NCBI GenBank assembly: GCA_002338385.1
Contig: DDIE01000026.1
Location: 3,998 to 15,721 of the forward strand
Reading direction: 5' to 3'
DNA length: 11,724 nucleotides
Source of the DNA: Proteobacteria bacterium UBA1858
GTDB taxonomy: Bacteria > Pseudomonadota > Gammaproteobacteria > UBA4575
Below the pieces are notes generated by a model. The model made no database searches. It saw nothing but the letters and a program-made list of their open reading frames with translations, and had not been told where the DNA came from. The position numbers and the translations under genes are program-made. Positions 1 to 6,251 of this stretch are shown piece after piece. Position 1 is the first letter of the stretch, and the number at the start of each line of letters is the position of its first letter.

Positions 1-161
1 TCATCGAGATCGGAGAGAAGCAAGGGCAACATTATTATCGAGTTAAAGCCGGCCCCGAGCTGGATAAGGATAAAGCCCTAGAGCTGCAGCAAAGTATTGC
101 TAAAAAACTTTCAATAGATAGTGGATTTGTCACGCGTCATCCAAACATAAGTAATGATTAA
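1..161 (+). CDS. SPOR-domain protein, C-terminal fragment (DedD-like)
   Basis: Only the last 52 codons are present (frame starting at base 3, TAA at 159-161); the 5' part lies outside the window. The visible segment contains HYYRVKAGPELDKDKA and later SGFVTRHP. This matches the end of a SPOR domain: a beta strand with the YRV.xGP pattern, a helix, and a closing strand. SPOR domains bind denuded glycan strands of septal peptidoglycan. In E. coli the SPOR protein DedD sits directly upstream of cvpA and purF, and the same order here makes a DedD-like inner-membrane division protein the best guess. The membrane anchor is not visible, so the exact family member is inferred from context. The cvpA start lies 11 bases after the stop, suggesting one transcript. 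Confidence 0.8.
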   Translation, partial: IEIGEKQGQHYYRVKAGPELDKDKALELQQSIAKKLSIDSGFVTRHPNISND

Positions 162-172
162 GCCCTTTGTTC

Positions 173-742
173 ATGGATAATCTTGCTGAGTTTGGAATAA
201 CATGGATAGATGGGGTAATCATCATTATCTTCGTGATCTCAGTGATCATGTCCTTAATGCGAGGTTTTGTCCGAGAAGTCGTCTCTATACTCGCCTGGAT
301 TGCTGCGCTGATACTGGCGGTGACGCAATCAGCCTGGCTGGCATCACTACTGCCTGAGGCTATTGATAGTGCCAGTTTCTCTTTTGGTGGAGAACAATAT
401 GGAACAAATATACGAACGGTCATAGCGTTTATTATTATTTTTTTAGCCGTTCTGATTGTGGGCTCTCTGATCAACAGACTGCTCGCGCAGATCACAAAAA
501 GTGAAATGTTGCGCGGGATTGATAAAATGCTTGGTGTATTCTTTGGATGTGCACGTGCCTCTCTAGTGATTGTATTTTTAATCATCGTGTCGACGTCGTT
601 TACCCAGCTGCCGACCACTCAGGCCTGGCAACAAGCGTCTATGATTGGGCCATTCGAGGCCTTATCCGGATGGCTGACTGATCAGTTACCCAAGCAGGTC
701 ATGGATATGTCAGAGACGGTACCCTCAATGGAATTCAAATAA
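173..742 (+). CDS. cvpA: CvpA family membrane protein
   Basis: A 189-residue integral inner-membrane protein of the CvpA (colicin V production) family. Hydrophobic segments are visible at about residues 12-29, 34-55, 81-104 and 118-140. The first two are joined by the typical short basic turn MRGFVREVVS (29-38), with W42 shortly after. CvpA was named for a requirement in colicin V export in E. coli; its molecular role is still unclear, although cell-envelope functions have been proposed. It is somewhat longer than E. coli CvpA (about 162 residues), with an extra hydrophilic tail. I chose ATG at 173 because family members begin just before the first membrane helix; an in-frame TTG at 167 would add two residues, and neither has a clear ribosome-binding site. 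purF starts 13 bases after the stop, the classical cvpA-purF arrangement. Confidence 0.92.
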   Translation: MDNLAEFGITWIDGVIIIIFVISVIMSLMRGFVREVVSILAWIAALILAVTQSAWLASLLPEAIDSASFSFGGEQYGTNIRTVIAFIIIFLAVLIVGSLINRLLAQITKSEMLRGIDKMLGVFFGCARASLVIVFLIIVSTSFTQLPTTQAWQQASMIGPFEALSGWLTDQLPKQVMDMSETVPSMEFK

Positions 743-755
743 TAGAGAAAACGAG

Positions 756-2264
756 ATGTGTGGAATAGTAGGCATAGTTGGGAGCGAGAATCTTAATCAA
801 GAACTGTATGATGGTTTGACCGTATTACAGCATCGTGGGCAAGATGCGGCCGGCATCGTGACTTACGATAATGACCGGGTATATCAATGCAAGGGTAATG
901 GCCTCGTACGTGATGTATTCCAAGAGAGTCAAATGCAGAGGCTGCAGGGTGAGATGGGTATTGCTCACGTTAGATATCCAACAGCGGGTAGTTCCTCGTC
1001 AGCTGAAGCACAACCGTTTTATGTCAATTCGCCTTATGGATTATGCCTCTCGCATAACGGCAATCTGGTCAATGCAGAAAAATTAAAACAAGAATTATAT
1101 GTGGATGATCGACGCCATATTAATACTAATTCAGATTCTGAAATTCTGCTTAACGTGCTCGCGCATGAGTTATTACGCTGTGGACGTCTGCAACTTTCCC
1201 ACGAGGATATTTTTAACGCGGTTAAAGGCGTACATAAGCGCTGTCAGGGGGCCTATGCGGTAGTAGTAATGATATGCGGCGTCGGCATCCTCGCTTTCAG
1301 AGACCCGCATGGTATTCGTCCATTAGTCTACGGTGTCAAGGATACGCCCTCAGGCAAACAATATATGCTCGCCTCAGAGAGTGTAGCGCTGGATACTCAG
1401 GGCTACGAATTGATCAGCGATGTCAAGCCGGGCGAGGCAGTCTTGGTCGACCGTGATAAGCAACTGCATCATCAGCAATGTGCTGAGCAGTCTACTTATG
1501 CGCCGTGTATCTTTGAATATGTCTATTTTGCGCGTCCAGATTCGGTGCTGGAAAATGTCTATGTACAAAAAGCGCGGATGCGTATGGGGTTAGCGTTAGC
1601 CCGTAAAATTTTATCCGAGTGGCCGCATCATGATATTGATGTGGTGATCCCAATCCCTGATACCAGTCGCACAGCCGCATTGGAAATTGCGCATGTGTTA
1701 GGCGTTAAATATCGCGAGGGATTTATCAAGAATCGTTACATTGGACGCACATTTATCATGCCTGGTCAGACCCAGAGGAAAAAATCTGTGCGCCAAAAAC
1801 TCAACCCGATTAAATTAGAATATAAAGATAAGAATGTGCTGTTGGTCGATGATTCTATTGTTCGCGGGACTACTTCTAAGGAAATTGTGCAAATGGCTAG
1901 GGATGCCGGGGCGAAAAAAGTATATCTAGCCTCAGCATCGCCTCCTGTGCGCTATCAAAATGTGTATGGCATTGACATGCCGGCGGCTGCAGAATTGATT
2001 GCGCATGGAAAAGATATTAGCCAGATCTGCGCCGAGATTGGTGCTGATAAACTTTTTTATCAGGAGCTGGAGGATCTGTTTTGGTCGGTGCAGAAAGGCA
2101 ATGAGGAGTTGACTCAATTTGAAGCCTCCGTTTTTACCGGCGAATACATCACAGGTATAGATGATAACTACCTCCAATCGCTGGAAGAAATTAGAAATGA
2201 TGCCAGCAAGGTGCAACAAACAGATGACTATACCAGCGTTGATGTTATCAATAATGTTAAGTAA
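756..2264 (+). CDS. purF: Amidophosphoribosyltransferase
   Basis: Catalyses the first committed step of de novo purine synthesis: glutamine plus PRPP gives 5-phosphoribosylamine. The 502-residue length is close to the E. coli enzyme (505). The protein begins MCGIVG, so Cys2 becomes the N-terminal nucleophile after Met removal. There is no propeptide, as in the iron-sulfur-free E. coli type rather than the Bacillus type. The class II glutamine amidotransferase half shows R73 in HVRYPTAG, N101/G102 in SHNGNL and D127 in NSDSE, all at E. coli positions. The phosphoribosyltransferase half has the PRPP loop VLLVDDSIVRGTTS at 361-374. GAGAAAACGAG just upstream serves as the ribosome-binding region. 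Expected to be cytosolic. Purine-repressor control is known in E. coli, but I saw no clear PurR box in this window. Confidence 0.98.
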   Translation: MCGIVGIVGSENLNQELYDGLTVLQHRGQDAAGIVTYDNDRVYQCKGNGLVRDVFQESQMQRLQGEMGIAHVRYPTAGSSSSAEAQPFYVNSPYGLCLSHNGNLVNAEKLKQELYVDDRRHINTNSDSEILLNVLAHELLRCGRLQLSHEDIFNAVKGVHKRCQGAYAVVVMICGVGILAFRDPHGIRPLVYGVKDTPSGKQYMLASESVALDTQGYELISDVKPGEAVLVDRDKQLHHQQCAEQSTYAPCIFEYVYFARPDSVLENVYVQKARMRMGLALARKILSEWPHHDIDVVIPIPDTSRTAALEIAHVLGVKYREGFIKNRYIGRTFIMPGQTQRKKSVRQKLNPIKLEYKDKNVLLVDDSIVRGTTSKEIVQMARDAGAKKVYLASASPPVRYQNVYGIDMPAAAELIAHGKDISQICAEIGADKLFYQELEDLFWSVQKGNEELTQFEASVFTGEYITGIDDNYLQSLEEIRNDASKVQQTDDYTSVDVINNVK

Positions 2265-2281
2265 GCCATCTTTGCTTCAAC

Positions 2282-2806
2282 ATGCCTATTGTTGAGATAG
2301 AGGCTGATTGGTGTAACGAGCTCAGTCAGCCATGGATTTTAGTCACGGTCGCGACTCAGACCTTGAGTCTCATCACGCATGGCCAAATCCACCAGACTTA
2401 TTCTATTTCAACTTCCGCGTTTGGTTTGGGATGTCAGCAAGACAGTCACAAAACACCCACGGGCGCGCATCGAATCAAGCGAAAAATTGGTCACGCCGCT
2501 GCACTTGGTGAGATCTTTGAGGGGCGCATGCCGCTTGGGCGCTGTGCCCCGATCGTTTCTCTGCCAGTGCAAGCCAAACAGGACTTGATTCTGACCCGTA
2601 TTATGTGGCTGGAGGGTTTAGAGATAGGTATTAACAGCGGTGAGGGCGTTGATTCATATGCGCGCTATATTTACATCCATGGCACCCAAGAGGAGGGGTT
2701 GTTGGGTCAGGCGGCATCACATGGTTGTGTGCGCATGAGTAATACTGCCGTGGTTGAGTTATTTGATTTAGTCAATGAAGGTACATTTGTCTATATTGGG
2801 CACTGA
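2282..2806 (+). CDS. Leaderless YkuD-domain enzyme (L,D-transpeptidase fold, possible cytoplasmic L,D-carboxypeptidase)
   Basis: A 174-residue protein that is almost entirely a YkuD catalytic domain. The signature is complete: H133 in YIHGT, then S146-H147-G148-C149-V150-R151, with C149 as the nucleophile and the usual 13-residue spacing between H133 and the SHGCVR block. There is no signal peptide or membrane segment. None can be hidden upstream, because the frame is closed by a TAA at 2258-2260 with no alternative start between. Classical L,D-transpeptidases act in the periplasm. Leaderless YkuD proteins such as Acinetobacter ElsL/LdtK instead act in the cytoplasm as L,D-carboxypeptidases, trimming the terminal D-Ala from recycled tetrapeptides. 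That role is my inference here. The start lies 17 bases after purF and lacks a clear Shine-Dalgarno, so translation may depend on readthrough coupling from purF. Confidence 0.85.
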   Translation: MPIVEIEADWCNELSQPWILVTVATQTLSLITHGQIHQTYSISTSAFGLGCQQDSHKTPTGAHRIKRKIGHAAALGEIFEGRMPLGRCAPIVSLPVQAKQDLILTRIMWLEGLEIGINSGEGVDSYARYIYIHGTQEEGLLGQAASHGCVRMSNTAVVELFDLVNEGTFVYIGH

Positions 2807-2892
2807 CTGCAGCCTGATGCTAGCCATGAACGCGCTTATTAATGTATTCTCGCGACTTTCACTCACCTCCCACATACATAAAGATTACCACT

Positions 2893-4137
2893 ATGGACAT
2901 TGAGCAAATCGAACATGCACGCGAGCAGGCACTGGCGATATTTGAGGCTGGCGTAGCCCGCGTAAAGGGATTTAATGCAGTTGCAGATTATCTCACCCAG
3001 AATCCCATCGCGGATGATTACCATCTAATATCAGTCGGTAAGGCAGGTTCATCCATGGCCCTAGGCGCCTTATCTGTTTTAAAAGGTCGTATCGTGAGTG
3101 GTCTGGTGATTACCAAGCATGAACATATTGAGGACGAGCTGCGTGAATATGACAACCTTGTGTGTATTGAGTCTGATCATCCAGTTCCCGGAGACGCCAG
3201 TATTGCCTCGGGTCAGGCGCTACTGGACTACATCCAACAGGCTGATCAGGAAGCAAAATTCTTGGTATTAATCTCTGGGGGAGCATCCAGTTTGATGGAA
3301 GTGCTGGCCACCGGTATGTCGCTGGAGAAGTTATCCGAGTTAAATAAAGTATTGCTGTCAATTGGCTATGATATTACCCAGATGAATCAAATCAGACGCG
3401 CGGTATCACACATCAAAGGTGGACGCATGGCGAATTATATCAATGGTCGCGAAACGCTGGCTTTATTGATTTCTGACGTGCCAGGAGATAATCCTGCGGT
3501 GATCGGCTCAGGACCGTTAACTGCTGTCGATGAAGATATCAGTCGTCTTGCCTTGCCGGCCGCAATTAGTAATATTCTAGAGGGTGTTGAATTCACGCCG
3601 CCACCGGCTGCGGAGCAGTTCGATAATCTGGAAATGCATATTATTGCAACCTTGGAGGATGCCAAGCAGGCGGCCGCGTATCAGGCTGAGAAATTAGGTC
3701 TGGAAGTGATCATACATCCCGAGTTTATGGAGGGAGATGCGGCAGAAAAGGCGCGCGAACTGTGTGAGTATCTGATTCATGCCGCTGAGCACGGGGTCCA
3801 TATTTGGGGTGGAGAAACATCACTCATTTTGCCTTCAAATCCAGGTCGTGGTGGTCGTAACCAGCATCTCGCCGCAATTGCAGCCACGCAACTTACGGGT
3901 CACGACAATATTGTATTCTTGGCCGCAGGTACCGACGGCACTGATGGTCCGACCCCTGATGCGGGTGGCTTGGTCGATTTTACTACAGTGGCCAAGGGCG
4001 CCGAGCAGGGCTGTGAGATAACCGATTTCATCGAGGCCGCTAATGTCGGGAATTTTCTGGATCTCAGTGGTGACTTAGTGACTACCGGACCCACTGGCAC
4101 CAATGTGATGGATCTAGTCATCGCAATTAAATTTTAG
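2893..4137 (+). CDS. Glycerate 2-kinase (DUF4147/MOFRL family)
   Basis: A probable ATP-dependent glycerate kinase giving 2-phosphoglycerate, of the GckA/TtuD/GLYCTK type rather than GlxK. From ATG 2893 the protein has 414 residues, normal for the family. The N-terminal DUF4147 domain shows SVGKAG (47-52), HPVPG (96-100), SGGASSLM (128-135), IKGGRMA (174-180), SDVPGD (194-199) and GSGP (205-208). The C-terminal MOFRL domain shows WGGET (305-309), GRGGRNQHLA (318-327), AAGTDGTDGPTPDAGG (344-359) and TGPTGTNV (398-405). An in-frame ATG at 2842 would add 17 non-family residues. I prefer 2893, where TAAAG lies about nine bases upstream and family-like sequence starts at once. It could serve the glyoxylate/serine cycle, hydroxypyruvate use or sugar-acid breakdown, but no neighbouring gene of such a pathway is present. 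Confidence 0.9.
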   Translation: MDIEQIEHAREQALAIFEAGVARVKGFNAVADYLTQNPIADDYHLISVGKAGSSMALGALSVLKGRIVSGLVITKHEHIEDELREYDNLVCIESDHPVPGDASIASGQALLDYIQQADQEAKFLVLISGGASSLMEVLATGMSLEKLSELNKVLLSIGYDITQMNQIRRAVSHIKGGRMANYINGRETLALLISDVPGDNPAVIGSGPLTAVDEDISRLALPAAISNILEGVEFTPPPAAEQFDNLEMHIIATLEDAKQAAAYQAEKLGLEVIIHPEFMEGDAAEKARELCEYLIHAAEHGVHIWGGETSLILPSNPGRGGRNQHLAAIAATQLTGHDNIVFLAAGTDGTDGPTPDAGGLVDFTTVAKGAEQGCEITDFIEAANVGNFLDLSGDLVTTGPTGTNVMDLVIAIKF

Positions 4138-4152
4138 TGGTACTTAGCAGCA

Positions 4153-4938
4153 GTGTTCTTCTCTCAGGTTAAACAAGTCATATTAGAAAATGATCCTCAG
4201 CATAAGATCAGGATGCTGCATGATCTGCATGCGCGCTTCACAGCAGCTGAGCTGGTATTAACAAAACAAGATTCAGTCGACTCCATTCCTATTCCGGGTC
4301 GTCCGCAACAACCAGAACTGGTTCATCCCAGTCAGGTTGCCAGACGCAAGCTGAGTTCAGAACAGGGTCGTATAGCGCTGATCCATGCGGTCTGTCATAT
4401 TGAGTTTAATGCCATTAATTTAGCTTTAGATGCAGCCTACCGTTTCCAAGACATGCCAATCGACTATTACCGCGATTGGCTGCGTGTTGCGGCTGAGGAG
4501 GCGAAGCACTTTAGTTTGTTGGCGGCGCGTTTGCGCCAGCTTGGTTCTGCTTACGGTGACCTCACTGCTCATAATGGTTTATGGGAGATGGCTGTCAAAA
4601 CTCAATCCAGTCTAGTGGAGCGTATGGCGCTAGTGCCGCGCGTGCTAGAGGCGCGTGGATTGGATGTTACCCCAGGTATGATTGAGCGTTTGCAGGCCGT
4701 TGATGATCTGGAAACCGTGCGCATATTAACTATTATTCTGGCTGACGAGATCGGTCATGTTGAAGTCGGCACGCGTTGGTTTAAATACGCGTGTCAGCAG
4801 GCTGATTGTGATCCACAGGCGACTTTCATCCAATTACTGCAACAATACGAGGTGGGCTATGCAAAAGGACCTTTGCATATTCAAGCACGCCAACAAGCCG
4901 GATTCTCTGAGGCCGAGATGAATGCCCTAACGGGCTAG
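4153..4938 (+). CDS. DUF455 ferritin-like protein
   Basis: A 261-residue protein of the DUF455 family, which has a ferritin-like four-helix architecture and no firmly established reaction. Candidate metal ligands sit where a di-iron site would need them: E84 in CHIEFNA, E116 and H119 in AAEEAKHF, E157 or E167 in the third helix, and E199 and H202 in ADEIGHVE. The paired ExxH motifs are the main evidence for a dinuclear metal site. No signal peptide is seen, so it should be cytosolic. The start is a GTG, 15 bases after the glycerate kinase stop, with no strong ribosome-binding site, which suggests translation within the same transcript. An oxygenase, hydroxylase or oxidative-stress role is possible by analogy with other ferritin-like proteins, but nothing in the sequence fixes the substrate. 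Confidence 0.85.
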   Translation: MFFSQVKQVILENDPQHKIRMLHDLHARFTAAELVLTKQDSVDSIPIPGRPQQPELVHPSQVARRKLSSEQGRIALIHAVCHIEFNAINLALDAAYRFQDMPIDYYRDWLRVAAEEAKHFSLLAARLRQLGSAYGDLTAHNGLWEMAVKTQSSLVERMALVPRVLEARGLDVTPGMIERLQAVDDLETVRILTIILADEIGHVEVGTRWFKYACQQADCDPQATFIQLLQQYEVGYAKGPLHIQARQQAGFSEAEMNALTG

Positions 4939-4952
4939 CATCGCACCTGCAA

Positions 4953-4971
4953 GAGCACTGTTGCAGTGCTC
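4953..4971. terminator. Hairpin between convergent genes
   Basis: A perfect 8-bp inverted repeat, GAGCACTG / CAGTGCTC with a TTG loop, lies 14 bases after the DUF455 stop and about 40 bases from the stop of the oppositely oriented PPIase gene. Its position suits a two-way transcription end. Neither side has a convincing T-tract, so it is either a weak intrinsic terminator or a 3'-end protecting structure. Confidence 0.5.
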
Positions 4972-5012
4972 CTGCCTGACAGTTTTGCCAAACAATTTCT
5001 GTGCAATATGTA

Positions 5013-5594
5013 TCAGTCCGAGATGACACTGGCCTTTTCGATAATGACCGGGTCTTTTGGCACATCGGAGTAAGGGCCGACATTGCCTGTGGCGACATTC
5101 TCAATCATCTCAACTATCTCAATGCCCTCAACCACCTGACCAAACACGGCGTATCCCCAGCCTTGAGGTGATTCACTGGTGAAATCTAAAAAGCCATTGT
5201 CTTTGGCGTTAATAAAAAACTGGGAAGAGGCCGAGTGCGGTGCCGAGGTGCGTGCCATAGCGATACTGCCTTTGACATTTTTAAGACCGTTATTCGCTTC
5301 ATTCTCAATGTTGGGCTGCGTTTTCTTCTGCTGCATATCTGGCGTGAAGCCGCCTCCCTGAATCATGAAATTCTCGATCACACGATGAAAGATAGTGCCG
5401 TCATAAAAGCCACTCTCGGCGTAACCTATAAAATTCGCGACAGTTAGTGGTGCTTTGTCAGCGTCTAATTCGATAATAATCGTGCCTTTATTTGTCTCTA
5501 GTTGTACTTTTGGCTGTGAATCGCTCATTGCGGTGTCCCCTAGGATGGCTAGTAACAAGCACAACAAAATAACCGATGTGTGTATGAATTTCAT
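5013..5594 (-). CDS. ppiA: Exported cyclophilin-type peptidyl-prolyl cis-trans isomerase
   Basis: A 193-residue cyclophilin that interconverts cis and trans peptidyl-proline bonds during folding. A signal peptide is clear: K2, a hydrophobic core at about residues 7-18, then a short polar stretch before the mature domain at about residue 25. This places the enzyme in the periplasm, like E. coli PpiA. The cyclophilin core shows FHRVIENFMIQGGGF (69-83), NEANNGLKN (98-106), MARTSAPHSASSQFFIN (113-129) and GWGYAVFGQV (145-154). The middle (NEANNGLKN, APHSA, ESPQGWGY) looks more like cytosolic PpiB, while VGPYSDVPKDPVII near the end looks like PpiA. The gene symbol therefore rests mainly on the signal peptide. 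Cys12 lies inside the hydrophobic core and does not form a lipobox. The gene runs alone, converging on the DUF455 gene. Confidence 0.93.
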   Translation of the reverse strand: MKFIHTSVILLCLLLAILGDTAMSDSQPKVQLETNKGTIIIELDADKAPLTVANFIGYAESGFYDGTIFHRVIENFMIQGGGFTPDMQQKKTQPNIENEANNGLKNVKGSIAMARTSAPHSASSQFFINAKDNGFLDFTSESPQGWGYAVFGQVVEGIEIVEMIENVATGNVGPYSDVPKDPVIIEKASVISD

Positions 5595-5626
5595 GAGGTG
5601 CCCATTGATTGATGAAAGAAGCCGCT

Positions 5627-5654
5627 ATCATAATGAATCAGGCTGACTGACGAA
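5627..5654 (-). promoter_or_regulatory. Candidate sigma-70 promoter for the PPIase gene
   Basis: On the minus strand a -10 hexamer TATGAT (5632-5627) is preceded at 16 bases by TTCGTC (5654-5649). The -10 matches TATAAT at 5 of 6 positions; the -35 is poor. The predicted RNA would have a leader of roughly 25-30 bases before the ATG at 5594. This is a weak call based on position and the -10 element. Confidence 0.35.
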
Positions 5655-5693
5655 AGGTCGCTGCGCGAGCTGATTTGGGCTGTAGATATTTTG

Positions 5694-5723
5694 TTGACGA
5701 TGACCGGCTAAGGCGCGTATCCT
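5694..5723 (+). promoter_or_regulatory. Promoter of the tRNA cluster
   Basis: The -35 element TTGACG (5694-5699, 5 of 6 matches to TTGACA) is followed after 18 bases by TATCCT (5718-5723, 4 of 6). The stretch after it, TGCGCTCCC, is GC-rich, like the discriminator of stringently controlled stable-RNA promoters. Transcription would start near 5730, about 34 bases before the first tRNA. The fit of position, -35 and discriminator makes this the likely promoter for the Pro-Arg-His genes and perhaps the CHAP gene after them. Confidence 0.55.
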
Positions 5724-5763
5724 TGCGCTCCCATGCCGGTAACAGTCGGTATTAGCGATAATT

Positions 5764-5840
5764 CGGGGCATAGCGCAGTCTGGTAGCGCATCTGCTTTGG
5801 GAGCAGAGGGTCGGGGGTTCGAATCCCTCTGCCCCGACCA
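5764..5840 (+). tRNA. tRNA-Pro (anticodon UGG)
   Basis: A complete 77-base cloverleaf with encoded CCA. The acceptor stem pairs CGGGGCA with TGCCCCG, the anticodon stem pairs TCTGC with GCAGA, and the loop TTTGGGA places TGG at 5798-5800. The T-arm contains GGTTCGAATCC. It reads CCA and, by wobble, other proline codons. It opens the tRNA cluster directly after a stable-RNA promoter. Confidence 0.97.
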
Positions 5841-5864
5841 ATTAAGCTAAATATTCCTGGCACT

Positions 5865-5970
5865 CTAGTTAGATACTGGTAGCAAGGACTAAATCGTACG
5901 GCGTTAAGCTGTCGGCAGGTTGACTTGTATGCAGGGTTGTCTAACACTAGACAGGAAGCACTAGTTAGAT
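5865..5970 (+). repeat. Ten-base direct repeat in the tRNA-Pro/tRNA-Arg spacer, with a short hairpin
   Basis: CTAGTTAGAT occurs at 5865-5874 and again at 5961-5970, 96 bases apart, within the 137-base spacer between tRNA-Pro and tRNA-Arg. Just before the second copy is a 6-bp hairpin, TGTCTA-ACAC-TAGACA (5938-5953). The spacer holds no open reading frame I believe in. The hairpin might be a processing or pausing structure. The repeat is short enough to be chance. Confidence 0.4.
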
Positions 5971-5977
5971 TGCAACT

Positions 5978-6054
5978 GTGCTCGTAGCTCAACTGGATAG
6001 AGCATCGGCCTTCTAAGCCGGGGGTTGCAGGTTCGAGTCCTGCCGGGCGCGCCA
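5978..6054 (+). tRNA. tRNA-Arg (anticodon UCU)
   Basis: A complete 77-base tRNA with encoded CCA. The acceptor stem GTGCTCG / CGGGCGC pairs fully but with two G-U wobbles (positions 2:71 and 5:68). The anticodon stem TCGGC / GCCGG includes one wobble, and the loop CTTCTAA gives anticodon TCT at 6012-6014, so it decodes AGA and probably AGG. The T-arm GGTTCGAGTCC is standard. Confidence 0.96.
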
Positions 6055-6107
6055 GCTAACCAAGCTGACTATGCGTTCGATTGAGGATAAAATAGTTCAG
6101 ATATCAT

Positions 6108-6184
6108 GGTGGGTGTAGCTCAGTTGGTAGAGCCCTGGATTGTGATTCCAGTCGTCGTGGGTTCGAGTCCCATCATCCACCCCA
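6108..6184 (+). tRNA. tRNA-His (anticodon GUG)
   Basis: A 77-base tRNA very like E. coli tRNA-His. The sequence carries the extra G at position -1, pairing with C73, so the acceptor is the eight-pair GGTGGGTG / CATCCACC with one wobble, then CCA. The anticodon arm CTGGA-TTGTGAT-TCCAG contains GTG. The -1 G is the identity element for histidyl-tRNA synthetase and is genome-encoded, as usual in bacteria. The next gene's open frame begins only ten bases downstream. Confidence 0.97.
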
Positions 6185-6212
6185 TTTGATTTGAGACTGC
6201 CGAGACCTAGCC

Positions 6213-6251
6213 ATTATTCGATTCACTCTCCTTATCTACGCGCTCAGTCTG
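6213..6251 (+). other. Possible N-terminal extension encoding a signal peptide (ATT start)
   Basis: In frame with and directly upstream of ATG 6252, thirteen codons from ATT at 6213 (ATT also at 6216) encode IIRFTLLIYALSL, which continues into MTLSQA-DQ. Together this has a basic n-region (R), a hydrophobic core of about 13 residues and an SQA cleavage site. No ATG, GTG or TTG occurs between the TGA at 6192-6194 and 6252. ATT is a rare but real bacterial start (E. coli infC and pcnB). A short GAGA sits about seven bases before the first ATT. The real start is undecided. Confidence 0.5.

Noticed and set aside
130..618. A 162-codon minus-strand frame opposite cvpA
   Set aside because: It is the shadow of a strongly supported membrane-protein gene with family motifs, and its own translation has no recognisable domain.
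2842..2892. An upstream ATG adding 17 residues to the glycerate kinase
   Set aside because: The extra residues are unlike the family, and a better-spaced ribosome-binding site precedes ATG 2893.
5559..5594. A lipoprotein signal in the PPIase because of Cys12
   Set aside because: The residues before Cys12 (ILL) do not form a lipobox, and the cysteine lies inside the hydrophobic core.
5708..5992. A 94-codon open frame on the minus strand across tRNA-Pro, containing GRGIRTPDPLLPKQMRYQ
   Set aside because: It is the antisense of tRNA-Pro and its flanks. This peptide pattern is a familiar false annotation produced by reading tRNA-Pro backwards.
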